From Datura wrightii (Eukaryota; Streptophyta; Magnoliopsida; Solanales; Solanaceae), in the NCBI GenBank assembly GCA_035772735.1, contig JASDFA010000020.1:15293501-15357500 (forward strand): a stretch of 64,000 nucleotides of DNA. Direction: 5' to 3'. Below are positions 9,479 through 20,616 of the stretch, in pieces. The notes under the pieces were generated by a model. It saw only the letters and a list, made by a program, of their open reading frames with translations, ran no database searches and was not told the DNA's origin. Position 1 is the stretch's first letter. The number at the start of each line of letters is the position of its first letter. Position numbers and translations under genes: made by a program.

Positions 9479-11770
9479 ATGGGTGGAAGAATTGGTCATT
9501 CAGGCACCGCATTTCGAGTCACTGTTGCATTTTTTCTTTTGTTATCACTTTCCTTTATCCGCACGTCCTCCGGCGATCCTTCCGATCACCGCCTCGTAAG
9601 TGCATTTCTTCTTTTCTCGTGAAATCGATGCTACGTGAAAATCTTTTCTCAATATTTTACTGTAATTATCTTAATAAAGCGTTAAGTATGCAAATTTATT
9701 TATTCTCTCAAATTTGTGAAGCTTAAATTGTTTATTATCATTTCTTAAATCAAGCCCTTCATTTTCAATGTTACCATTTGAATCTTCTATGCGTTTGTTT
9801 GTGCATTTGTCAATGACTGGCATTATGCATTTATTTGTGTCATTTTTATGTATTAATTGCTCGATTTTTGTTTAAATAGGGTTTCTCGAATGATTTGTTC
9901 GGAGTTGGATCAAAACGTAGGTCCATTCTAAGCTTGAAATCGGATCCTTTGAAGCCAAGGCTTGATCAGATCAGGAATCAAGCAGATGACCACCGCGCTT
10001 TAGCTCTGGCCTACGCTGCCCATGCGAGAAAGCTGAAGCTCGAAAACTTGAAACTTGTCAGAGTACTCACCGAGTTATCTGATAGCTTAACACATCTGGC
10101 AGCAAAACCTCCATACAGTGCGTTGTTTGAGACAGATGTGAAGTCCATAGACGAGTCAGTGCTTAGGCAGTTTGAGAAGGACGTGAAGGACCGAATAAAA
10201 GCAACTAGGCAAGTTGTTGCAGAGGCAAAAGAGTCTTTTGATAGTCAATTAAAGATTCAAAAGCTAAAAGACACTATTTTTGCAGTCAATGAGCAATTAA
10301 CCGAGGCAAAGAAGCAAGGTGCTTTTTCTAGCTTGATAGCTGCAAAGTCTATTCCGAAGAGCCTGCATTGTTTGGCAATGAGGTTAACCATAGAACGAGC
10401 TGCACGTGCGGAGGAGTATATAGATGATGGGAAGCCTACTCCATCGGAGTTTGAGGATCCCAGGCTTTATCATTATGCAATTTTCTCTGATAATGCGCTT
10501 GCTGCTTCCGTGGTGGTGAACTCAGCTGTAAAGAACTCGAAAGACCCATCAAAACACGTGTTTCATGTTGTGACTGATAAGGTGAATCTTGGGGTTATGC
10601 AAGTTATGTTCAAGATGAAAGATTACAGCGGAGCTCACATTGAAGTGAAGGCTGTTGAATATTATACATTCTTGAACTCCTCTTATGTCCCAGTACTTAA
10701 GCAACTTGAATCTGCAAATATGCAGAAATTCTACAATAAGCTTGAGAATGCAACCAAGGATACCAATAATATGAAATTTAGGAACCCCAAGTATCTGTCA
10801 ATATTGAACCACCTTAGGTTCTATTTGCCCGAAATGTACCCCAAGTTGCACAAGATTTTGTTCTTGGACGATGATATAGTTGTTCAGAGAGATTTGACAG
10901 GCCTCTGGAAAATAGATATGGATGGTAAGGTGAATGGAGCTGTAGAGACATGTTTTGGTTCGTTCCATCGATATGCACAATACATGAATTTCTCACATTC
11001 ATTGATCAAAAAGAAGTTTAACCCCAAGGCATGTGCATGGGCTTATGGAATGAACTTGTTTGACTTAGATGCTTGGAGGAGGGAGAAGTCCACTGAAGAA
11101 TACCATTACTGGCAGAGTATGGTGAGATGCAGTTATCTTCTTTGAGTATGTTAGCTTCTAGATTTAGTTGCAGTCATACTTTTCTTTATGAAACAAATAT
11201 CTCTCTCCCATATATGCTTGCAGTTATTCTGCGCTTCTCCATATTGTGTTTGTGCTTACACTCTAGGTTTTGTATTTCTAAAAGCCAGATTGTCCTGTTT
11301 CTTCACTGGGTTTAGGTAACTTGTTGCAGGAGTACTTTAACTGCAAGTATATTTCTCTAGGTTATGTATTGCTAAAAGCCACATTGTCCTATTAGTCACT
11401 GGGTTAAGTAACTTGTTCCAGGACTACTTCTACTTTAACTGCAAACATATTCGTTCTAACTAATAGAGCTGCTAATATTTTGCAGAATGAAAATCGGACA
11501 TTATGGAAATTGGGAACACTGCCTCCAGGTTTGATCACATTTTACTCCACAACAAAACCACTTGATAAGTCTTGGCATGTTTTGGGGCTTGGCTATAATC
11601 CAAGCATCAGCATGGATGAGATCAATAATGCTGCAGTGGTCCACTTCAATGGGAATATGAAACCATGGCTTGATATTGCAATAAAACAATTTCGGCCTCT
11701 TTGGTCCAAGTATGTTGATAAAGAAAATGAGCATGTGCAGGCATGTAATTTCAATTTTGGTGATGGCTGA
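9479..11770 (+). CDS. GAUT8: Galacturonosyltransferase 8-like (QUASIMODO1 type), three exons
   Basis: Likely transfers galacturonic acid from UDP-GalA to growing homogalacturonan (pectin) in the Golgi lumen; family GT8. Exons are 9479-9595, 9880-11121 and 11486-11770. Both introns are GT-AG and phase 0 (284 and 364 bp), giving 547 aa against about 559 for the Arabidopsis protein. Residues about 10-31 are a hydrophobic signal anchor (VTVAFFLLLSLSFI), followed by a charged stem with coiled-coil character. The GT8 core holds the metal-binding LDDD at about 369-371 and the C-terminal HFNGNMKPW at 506-514. FGSFHRYAQYMNFSH and LGTLPPGLITFYSTTKPLDK match GAUT8 better than GAUT9 or GAUT11 (memory-based comparison). 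KFYNKLEN near residue 328 lacks two residues found in the Arabidopsis protein. An upstream in-frame Met at 9347 exists, but 9479 fits family length better. All key motifs are intact, so the gene is probably functional. Confidence 0.93.
11265..11456 (+). repeat. 94-bp tandem duplication inside GAUT8 intron 2
   Basis: Copy 1 starts at 11265 (AGGTTTTGTATTTCTAAAAG) and copy 2 at 11359 (AGGTTATGTATTGCTAAAAG). Both continue through ATTGTCCT, CACTGGGTT and TAACTTGTT.CAGGA. It ends about 30 bp before the intron's acceptor site. Confidence 0.85.
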
Positions 11771-12770
11771 AAGTACGCTTGATGGAGTTAACAAGCTAGT
11801 CCTACAAGCATATCCTGTTTGGCTTGTCACTTCTACCTCACACATAAAGTTAGTACTCAATTTAAAATTTTCTACTACGTCTATCTTAGTTTTAGCATTT
11901 TTCTTTTTCTACTTCAGTTTAGTGTTTTAGTTTTCAATTGTTTATAACTTTTTACCGTTCTTATCGGCTGGGAAAAATATTTCAAATGCTCTCTTAATTT
12001 TGAAGTTTATATCAGTGTATACTGTCAATTTTCAGGGGGGTAATATATTTTCATGATTAAACAACACTTGTCTGGAAATTCATGACTAGGTAACATCTTG
12101 TCTGCTATTTAATTGTCCTTTGTGTCTGCTGGCTGCCATTTGGTTTTGGAATATGGGCGCTTCAAGTTTTCTTTGCATAATAATTTATAGTTTCACATGT
12201 CAATTAAAGAGGTAGTTTCTCCCTTCTCTTTTGTTGTCAATCCTTCCCAAGAACATGTCAAGCTTTATTTTTGAGAAAGGTAATAATCCAAGCACATGTT
12301 AAGTTTCCATTGCATAATAATTTGAGTTTCATAAGGCAATTGAAGAGGTGGTTTCTCCCCTTTCTTTTATTCTCATTCCTTCCCAAGCACATTCCAAGTT
12401 TGCATTGCAAAATAATTATAGTTTCACATGACAATTCAAGAGGTGGTCTCCCTTTTCTTTTATTGTCAATCCTTCCCAAGTACATGTTTGAAGAAAAAGA
12501 CAGGCATATTGCTTGGGGAGCTTCCTAAGTAGCGTCTGGTGTTGGCTATCTCATGAACGTATAAACTTCGATTTGTGCTGATTGCACTCTAATCATGCTG
12601 CTGATACTCCCTTTCTCATAAGATTTTCATTTAAGAGTATGATAACCTTGGTAAATTGTAAATATCTTTGTTTTTTGAATCCTTTTCCACTAAGAGGAAA
12701 AACATGCCCTGCTTTTAACTGGTGGTGATCTGAATGTAAATGATTGAATACTACAAAGTGGAGAACTGTG
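11771..12770 (+). other. Downstream flank of GAUT8 (3' UTR and spacer)
   Basis: Contains the presumed 3' UTR, but no convincing polyadenylation signal can be picked out of the AT-rich sequence. Apart from the three-copy repeat I see nothing coding. Confidence 0.45.
12163..12486 (+). repeat. About 100-bp tandem repeat, three copies, 3' of GAUT8
   Basis: Units begin near 12163, 12299 and 12395. They share TTGCATAATAATTT (or a close variant), GTTTCACATG.CAATT, AAGAGGT.GT.TCTCCC and CAATCCTTCCCAAG. The first carries an extra 30 bp or so. Copies have diverged noticeably. Confidence 0.8.
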
Positions 12771-12976
12771 CTGGGCTTTGGTCTAGTGGTAAAGAGCTAA
12801 GGGCAAGACTTGGGATATGTTGATTGAGAGCACGTCACGAGTTTGAATCCCCACTGGCACGAAATGTAGTACTCTAGATTGGAGTGATGGGCTCATACTC
12901 TACTGAGTTTCAAACCTGTTGGCCAACTGGGGTTAGGTCAGCTAACTCATGGGGAGTTTCTCGGTTATCCAAAAAA
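12771..12976 (+). mobile_element. tRNA-derived SINE
   Basis: Starts with a tRNA-like A box (TGGTCTAGTGGTAAAGAG, about 12779-12796) and has a B box about 50 bp on (GAGTTTGAATCC, about 12839-12850). A unique body of about 115 bp follows, ending in TTATCCAAAAAA. This is the layout of Solanaceae tRNA-derived SINEs. Flanking target duplications were not evident. Confidence 0.75.
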
Positions 12977-13040
12977 GAGTATGTGCCAGAGGATTACTTT
13001 AAGGACTCCAGTAAATTTGACAATTACTTTTAAATGCCCA

Positions 13041-13302
13041 ATAGGCTTGAATTAAGCAAGTGTAGATTAAAACTTAAGCTCGAATATTCACCCAAACTTG
13101 CAGTAGTTAATGCATCAAACCTTTACTCTTCAGGATCACTCAGGAAAGGCATGCATAAGCTGAGGTGCTGGATAGGCTTGAACTAAGCAAGTGTAGATTA
13201 AAACTTAAGCTCGAATATTCACCCAAACTTGCAGGAGTTAATGCATCAAACCTTTACTCTTCAGGATAACTTAGGAAAGGCATGCATAAGCTGAGGTGCT
13301 GG
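13041..13302 (+). repeat. 131-bp tandem duplication
   Basis: Copy 1 is 13041-13171 and copy 2 is 13172-13302. Both start ATAGGCTTGAA.TAAGCAAG and end GCATAAGCTGAGGTGCTGG. By eye they differ at only about five positions, so the duplication is recent. Confidence 0.92.
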
Positions 13303-14464
13303 TCTAGTGGAGTGATGAATTAGTCAGTGTAGGGTTTCATGTTTCCCCTTCACGCTTTGGTGTAGGTAGAATAAACTCATATTACCTTTTGCTTCGGCTT
13401 CAGTTGTCTGGCAAAACTGATACCTTAGAGTAACATAGATATAAGCTATATTTTCTTATCTCCATGGGTAATTGGAGGTTTTGTTATTGATAAATAGGTT
13501 GTTTCATATATACTGGGTCAGAAGAAATTATGGTGAATAAAACTTTCAATGCAGAACTTAGATATTCAAATTAGATGAATAACTAGAATCATCCAAACAT
13601 GAAAGGAAGGTCAAGATCACATGGTGCCTACAGATTTTCATTTTGTTCCTTATTCATCTGATATTTACCATCTTGTACTCAAAGGATGCAAAAATGATTA
13701 TCTTGTCTTCAAAGACTACCACCCCAACCCGAAGACTAATTGCAAGACCAATTTTGGTTTTGGGAGTGTGAATCTTGAGCAAATGTGCTTGCCTTATGTT
13801 AGAAAAAGTATAATTTTCATGATAGCAGTATGCATGGTCTTTTCTTTCAAAAATATATTACATTAGGAGTTACTATATATTTTTGAATGGAAGGCCCATG
13901 TGTATTTCTATTGTGGAACTTTTTCTCATTGGTAATGGGCTTTCTCTTCTACTGCCTTTTCTGTAATCATCATCAAGATTCTCCTCCCAAATTGGAATAA
14001 AGCTGGGATGTAAGTTTTTACATGTTAGTTATATTCAAAATGCTAAAATAAGTGTAAATATTAACATCAATTTCTCGCCTATTGATATCAGAAAAGTTTG
14101 ATATAGATGACTAAGGCTTTGTGCGTCACCCTTCTCCGAAGTCTGAACTTTATGGGGAAAAGGGATAACCAACAATTGCCAGAATTTGTTGTGTGAGGGT
14201 AAATTATGGTGAAAATGACTGGGTTAGATAAGTTAGGCTACTTCATTCAGGATGATTATAGACATTCACACCTGATATCTACCTGTGACTTCCCTTGTTA
14301 ATTAATATAAGAGAATCAAATTAATTGGTTATGTGGGCTTCTTAAAGAAACTAAAGGTGAAGCGAATGTAACATGCTAATGAAGCAATTCATTAATACAG
14401 TCGCCGAAATAATTGTATGCACTGGCACAACTTGATGTTGCTACAGCTACTTACAATTAGCCCA
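13303..14464. other. Intergenic sequence, no gene seen
   Basis: Mixed-composition spacer. The open frame 13621-13866 shows no family resemblance and has no upstream gene signals, so it is not called. Confidence 0.45.
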
Positions 14465-14674
14465 GGGCTTTCGTCTTGCAGTAGGAGTGCAGCGTGTTAT
14501 GTGTGTTCTAGGTGCACGTCACGTGTTCGAGCCCTACGACAAATATAAACCTGGCCTTTAAGTGGAGAAGGGTAGAGAGCAGACCAGCCTATTACCGTTG
14601 GGTTTCCAACCGTGCGCTACTAGCCCTCAGGGATCCCTCAGGGATACCGGATATCTTAGTTGCCAAAAAAAAAA
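14465..14674 (+). mobile_element. SINE-like repeat with poly-A tail
   Basis: A B-box-like CACGTGTTCGAGCCC lies at about 14520-14533, preceded by a degenerate A box. A body with CTGGCCTTTAAGTGGAGAAG and ACCGTTGGGTTTCC follows, ending TTAGTTGCC plus ten A (14665-14674) and a GA run. Layout and sequence resemble a Solanaceae SINE family different from the one at 12771. Confidence 0.7.
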
Positions 14675-14712
14675 GAGAGAGAGAGAACAGAAACACAGCA
14701 CATATTATGAGT

Positions 14713-15077
14713 TTATAACACTGAACTTGAGTGTGTTGTGTCTGCTAATGACACTGTTTTATGTTGTGAACTACCACTCAAAAGGTACAACTTTTTAAAA
14801 TAGAGAACCTCCCTCTGAAATTTTGGGAAGTGACTATTCCTATGAATCCAATCTTTACTTTGTTCATCTGCGAAAAGAAAGTTATATTCTAAGCGCATAT
14901 TGTTATAACACTGAACTGAGTGTGTTGTGTCTGCTAATGACATTGTTTTATGTTATGAACCACCACTCAAAAGGCACTGCTTTTTCAAAATGACAACCTC
15001 CCTCTGAAATTCTGGAGAGTGATTATTCCGATGAATCCAACCTGTACTTTGTTCATTCGCAAAAAGAAAGATATACC
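14713..15077 (+). repeat. About 190-bp tandem duplication
   Basis: TTATAACACTGAACT starts both copies (14713 and 14903). They run in parallel through GTGTGTTGTGTCTGCTAATG, CACTCAAAAGG, CCTCCCTCTGAAATT and CTTTGTTCAT. They are about 85-90 % identical by eye. Confidence 0.88.
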
Positions 15078-15672
15078 TGTGCTGGTAGGAGGTAGCAGAT
15101 ACTTAGTGGAATAGTCGAAATACCCCCAAGATGGTCTGGACATAACCCTTATAAAAGGATTGAAATGTTTTTATGGTTTTTGTGGTAAGCTTTAGGGGGT
15201 TGGTGATGTTCATTATGTATTATACACTGCCGTTCACTCAGGACCAGGATGCGATTTCCCAACAGAAGATCCTTTATGTTTCTTAATCTACTTGTAACTA
15301 GAATCAGGGTTTTCCTAGACTGTTACTCTTGCTTGTTTGGGTCTCTTTCTTTTGTTTATTGAATCTCTTCTTGTTCTGTTTTGAAGTTTTTCCAAGATCT
15401 CATGCCACAAGCTCTCTTCACGTCTAATATCACAACAGAGAAGTTCTTGGTATAATTACTTGTCCAAAGTTGGAAGTTATTGCAAGCTAAAGGACTTACA
15501 TGCATTTTCCTAACACTTGAAAAAGCACTTTTTTCATTCTAGAGTTTGTCACACCACCACCCAAACATGGCAAAGAACACTGTGTAATCTGTATTTACTA
15601 CAACTTGGTTTTGGAGTTTAAGAATGTTCCGCACTTTTCTGAAGTAGTATTCCTCGCTTCCCCCTTCCCCTA

Positions 15673-15703
<31 letters not shown>

Positions 15704-15949
15704 ACACACTCTTGCATGATATAAAACACCAAGAGGAGCAATATTTACTAGTTCAAATGCTGGATATCAGGTATTTCTAAGTTTTTCATTGTATTACTGA
15801 TATTTATACTGTTTAGCTACATCAAAAGCAGATTAATGCCAACTAATTTAAAAAATTATTTCACAGGAGAATGTACGATAGCTGAAGATGTCACATACTG
15901 AAGATGGAGTTGCAATGTGCCACTAAAGTGCTGTAAAATATAAGGATAT
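15078..15949. other. Intergenic sequence with a simple repeat
   Basis: No coding region recognised. Contains the C/AC simple repeat listed separately. Confidence 0.45.
15674..15709 (+). repeat. Compound microsatellite (C)n(AC)n
   Basis: A run of about 16 C is followed directly by about 10 AC units. Length in the assembly may be unreliable. Confidence 0.9.
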
Positions 15950-15980
15950 TTATCACATTGAAAGTAATAGAACTTGAACT

Positions 15981-16170
15981 CTACTCCGAACGTAGTAGAA
16001 TTTTGAACGCTACTCCGGAATTAGTAGAATTTCGATCTCTACTTCGGAAGTAGTAGAATTTCGAATTCTACTTCCGAAATCGTAGAATTTCAAACTCTAC
16101 TCCGGAAGTAGTAGAATTTTGAAGTTTACTTCCGAAATAGTATAATTTTAAAATTTTCTCCTGAAGAAGA
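15981..16170 (+). repeat. 29-bp tandem array, about 6-7 copies, in the copia relic leader
   Basis: Units start at 15981, 16010, 16039, 16068, 16097, 16126 and, weakly, 16155. The typical unit contains CTACT-CCGGA-AGTAG, a 5-bp-arm inverted repeat, followed by TAGAATTTCGAA. The array occupies the same relative place as the 34-bp array in the other copia element but has a different sequence and period. Confidence 0.92.
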
Positions 16171-18579
16171 ATTAACTGAAAAAAAATATTTGAACTATTC
16201 TCTTCTTGCGCTTGAGCAAAATAATAAGTTATTGATGAATGTTGTATTTCAAACACATTCAATTAATCAAGTTTCGTTTCTCCGAATTGAATGAAATAAA
16301 TATTACTACTTACCTACGGGAGAGATGAAATAACAAAGAATATACATGTCATTTTTGTGATATAAAAGTCATTGCTACATATATCTGTCATACTCATACA
16401 TAGAAAACATCTTGAATAATTTTATTCCAGTATCATTTTTTAAGACAAAAGAAAACAAAATAGAATGTTTTCTATTATAATCACATTGATAAATTATGAT
16501 TAGTTATTGATTTTCTTGAAAGAAATAACAATTCATGTATCTTTTCCTGGAGGGTGTAATTGCTAGTTGATTGTCATTTTGATACAAAATATTTAGACGT
16601 TAATTAGCTCCTGAATGAGATATTTAATATCATGAAGTTTAGAACTCAATATCTACTTTTCGATATTTATGAATTCACAATTTTTTTAATTGTTTACTTG
16701 TTTACTATATTATTTCATGACGTCGGTAGTGTTTAATCAATTTTTCTTTCATGACACCAACAAGTGTCTAATCAATATTTGATAGTACAAAATTAATGTT
16801 TATGGTCTCTAAAAAAAGCCTAATTATTTGTCTACAAGAATCATGATACCAAGTGGTGTTACATTATGAGAAATAAATTAAAAACTATGAAGATTTATAT
16901 TTATTATTATATCATTCATCCTATATTATAATATATAAAGTTGTTATGATAACACAGGTCGTAGTAAATCTGAAGTTTACTAATAAAAATAATTAAGACT
17001 ACAAAGGATTGGAAGATTAAACATCTCTAAATTATTATGGGTACGAAATATGTATATGAAAGATTAATCAATTTGTACTACAAATATAAACATGATAAAA
17101 TTACATGTTATAGTAGATAAGAAGTTTATTCATGTGAAATTCATGAGATGGTAAAACCTAAGTTTACTAAAATAAATAACATATATTATGATAAACCTAC
17201 AGTTTACTAGTACAGATAATTTTATTAGTTGACATAATTGTTTTGGTCGTTCTGATTTAAATATGTGTTAGTTAAATATCAGAAGAACTGGAAAAATTTT
17301 CAAGAATTCTTTTATGTTGCTTGTTCTCATGACAAGTAAATTACGCTAGCTAATGTTGGAACTGAATCTTCTAAATTTTGAAAAATATAATGGGTGAATA
17401 TGAGCTCATTTGCCTGTTGTATAATATCTTAAAATAAATGCATCTATAAGATGGTCACATGTGTGTTTATTGTCAATCGGCAGTTTGACATTCACAAAGT
17501 TGCTTTCTCAATATTAATTAAGAGCATAATTTTCAGATTACATAATCAAGACAATCCATCTTGATAATATTGATTTATATCCAAAATGTTTTGGGGTTGA
17601 ATGCCTCCGATATAGAGCTGAATCATTGTATATAAAAATAAAACTTCATCTATTGGTTTGAGATATGATATATTGCATACAATAACAATTGTATGCAACT
17701 GATTAATAAATTATAACTAACTTTTTCTTCTCAATTAGTTTTGGGTCAGAAATTAAGAAAAAAATAATCTAATAATTCTTGATGTATGGTATATGATTAA
17801 TGAATATACCATGACATACAAAGATGGATTTTCCTATAAAGATTGGACATTTATGTTAGCAAATAGTTTTTCTAACATAAGGGGGAGAGAATAAACAACT
17901 TAGAAATATGTTGTGAATTATCATCAGAATTGATCCTCATTCAAAAGATAATTCAGGTCAAGTGCTAGAAGCATTTACTGGTCCAAAATTAATCTCATAT
18001 TTCATTTGTAAATATTCTTATTGATTATCTCCGAAGGACAAAGTTTACCGCATGCACGCAATGTGATGGATCTATGGGTTTCAAACACAATTAATCCATA
18101 TAAAAAAAAGGAGAGGAGTAAATAAACATAATAAGGAGGCAATATGCTCTTGAAAAGCTTACGACATAACACTTCGTGAAACCTCATGAGAGATTCAAGT
18201 ACCTAAAAATAATAAAATGATGAGATCTCAGTAAGTTATGTCGCATTGCGAACCGATACAAAATGAATATCTCGTCGATGATAGTTTTGATACCATATTG
18301 TGAGTCATATTATAAAAGATTGTGAGGGTCTTAATTCTATGTCTACTAAAGCATGCTAAGGTAAAATAATTATCAAGTGAAATGATGTTTGTTGATAAAC
18401 GTAAAGCTTATTGAACCTGTAGTCCAGACACCAGAAGATGTCACATATTTGGATACTAATGAATGTTGTCACTTGACAAAAATTATATGTAAATTACTAA
18501 AGGATTTAGAATGCTTGAAGTATTTACAAGCTTCTGTAAACTTGTTCATCATCATCATATGAATTAAATCAAGTAAGGT

Positions 18580-19390
18580 AGATGTGACTTAACTATCTTA
18601 GTAAATATTCATTGACAAAAGAATATAATAATAACTTCGCTTGTTTTTATGTTTATATAAAGAAAATAACGTCGAAATTTATTGTAATTCCTATTTATGT
18701 TGATGACATAAACTTTATTGAAACTTCAACAGAGTTTCTAAAGGCAATTGATAATTTAAATTAGGGATTTGAGATGAAAAATTTTGGAAAGACAAAATTA
18801 TATCTTGGTTTGCAAATCAAACATTTGACAAATAATATCTTGTCCATCAATCTACCTATACAAAAAAGGCATTGCAATGATTTTATATGGATGAAGCACA
18901 TCCATACAGTACTCGATGATTGTTTGATCACTTAATGTGAATATAAGTCGTTTCAACCTCAAGAAAAGAATGAGAAAATCTTTGGTTCGGAAGTACCATA
19001 TATTAGAGTGATTAATGCACTAATGTATCTTGCTAATACTGAAACACCTGAAATGACATTTTTAGTTACTTTATTAGCAAAATATAGTTTTGCTCCTACT
19101 AGGAGACATTTGAACGAAATCAAACACATATTACAGTATCTAAAAGGGACTATCGCTATGACCTTATTCTATTCTAACAATTGCAGTTTCGATCTTGTTG
19201 GTTATGCCGATATAGGTATTTATCTGACCAATACAAAAGTTCGATCTCAAACAGGCTATGTATTCATAACTAGGGATATTTCTATATCATGGCAATCTAT
19301 AAAGTAGTTTATTATGGCTACTTCATTACATTATGCTGAGACAATAGTCATGAAGTAAGTCGAGAATGTGCATGTTGAGGTCAATGATAC
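18580..19390 (+). pseudogene. copia RT/RNase H fragment
   Basis: Broken frames show the RT block with YVDDI (near 18700) and FEMKNFGKTKLYLGLQIKHL. An open stretch at 19008-19307 reads ALMYLAN...TRRHLNEIKHILQYLKGT...GYADIG..LTN.K.RSQTGYVF, the copia RT-to-RNase H transition. It stops after SWQSIK and loses the rest of RNase H. Inactive. Confidence 0.88.
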
Positions 19391-19826
19391 TGTGGACGAC
19401 TAAATTTTATCAAATTTAAATCCATGAGAAATTTGAATTATATTAAATTTAAGATATATTAATTTAAATAAATATTATAAATTAATATAATTGGTGTTAA
19501 TTATTTAAGTCCAATAAATATGAACTTAATTAATAATCTAATTTCATTGGGTTGGTCCATCAATTGGGTTACAAATGATGAGCCCACTTTACTAAGCCGA
19601 AGATGTCATATTATCCTTAGAGGCCCAAATTGGTGCTATGTGTCAAGCCAAGTCAAATAAAAGAGCCAATAAGATCATGTCGTATGTCAAAATGACACAA
19701 CATACCTTGTTAATATATCTTGTTGTCTTGATATTTCATCATTATTTTAACAGTTAAATTTATTAACAACAAGGATAAATTTCTTTATTAACAAAAGGAA
19801 TAAAAATAATCGAATAATATAAGAGA
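19391..19826. other. Unassigned repeat-like sequence abutting the copia relic
   Basis: Starts TGTGGACGACTAAATTTTAT exactly where RNase H homology stops. Contains a block with GATGAGCCCAC, AGGCCCAAATTGG and TCAAGCCAAGTCAAAT that has the look of LTR sequence. I cannot find a partner copy, a primer site or a defined end in this window. Confidence 0.35.
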
Positions 19827-20616
19827 GGATAAAACTGATCAATAAATGAAAATACAGGTTTTTGCAGGGATTGCCCCTATTTTTGGGTGGTCTTTAATTT
19901 TTACCCCTCAAATTAATGGGATTTAATGTTTGCCCTTTCAGCGTTTTAAGTGATAAAAAGGGAGACAAAAATACCCCCAATATTATTGAACAAAATCACA
20001 AAAAAAAAAAAAAAAATCTCGCAAGGCATAGGTTACCCTAGAAGGCAGAAGTTCATGTTAACTTATGTCTGCTCGGCATAATTGCCTTCATGTTAACTTA
20101 TGCCTGGTCGCCATAATTTTATTTTATTGAAATTGCACCTATGCAGAAGCAGACACAATTTCAATAACATGAAAGTATGGATAAGTTCATGTTAATTTAT
20201 ACCTGCTAGGTATAATTTTATGTTTATTCAATTATGTCTATGTAAGCAGACGCAAGTTCAATAAAATGCAATTATGCCTACCAGGCATAAGTTAAATAAC
20301 AGGCATAAGTTCATGTTATTGAAATTGTGCTTATGTATAAGCAGGCGCAATTTCAATAAAATGAAATTACACCGACCATGCATAAGTTAACATGAACTTC
20401 TGTCTTTTAAAGTTAACCTTTGCCTTGCGCTTTTTTTCTATACCATTTTCTTAAATTATATTAGGGGCATTGTTTCCTATTTTTAAATCACTTAAAGTGT
20501 TGAAGGGCACAAATTAAAGAATACAAATTTGCGAGGTAAAAATTAAAGATCACCTCAAAAATAAGGGTATTTATGGGTATGATCCATGAAAATAAGGAGA
20601 TATTGATCATTTTTCC
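19827..20616. mobile_element. Mutator-type MITE, about 790 bp, long inverted ends and internal repeats
   Basis: The left end (about 19827-19975) and right end (about 20465-20616) are degenerate inverted repeats over more than 100 bp. GATCAATA, the TCTTTAATTTTTACC block, GCCCTT and TTTAAGTG occur on both sides in mirrored order. The interior carries several direct and inverted copies of CATAAGTTCATGTTA and GCAATTTCAATAAAATG. There is no coding capacity. No clear 9-bp target duplication was found, so the exact ends are uncertain by a few bases. Confidence 0.7.

Larger units (their letters stand above)
15950..19390 (+). mobile_element. Old Ty1/copia relic, related to the element at 4554-8484
   Basis: The interior follows the same plan as the first copia element: a hairpin-repeat leader (15981-16170), degenerate gag/integrase (about 16950-18000, including the shared TTCTAACATAAGGGGGAGA at about 17872), the post-integrase block (about 18200-18300), then RT/RNase H. 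No LTR, primer site or target duplication is visible, and the right side stops abruptly in RNase H near 19390. Substitutions and stops are far denser than in the first element. Confidence 0.8.

Noticed and set aside
12779..12851. A tRNA gene, because of A and B boxes
   Set aside because: No cloverleaf or acceptor stem. The sequence continues into a SINE body with an A tail.
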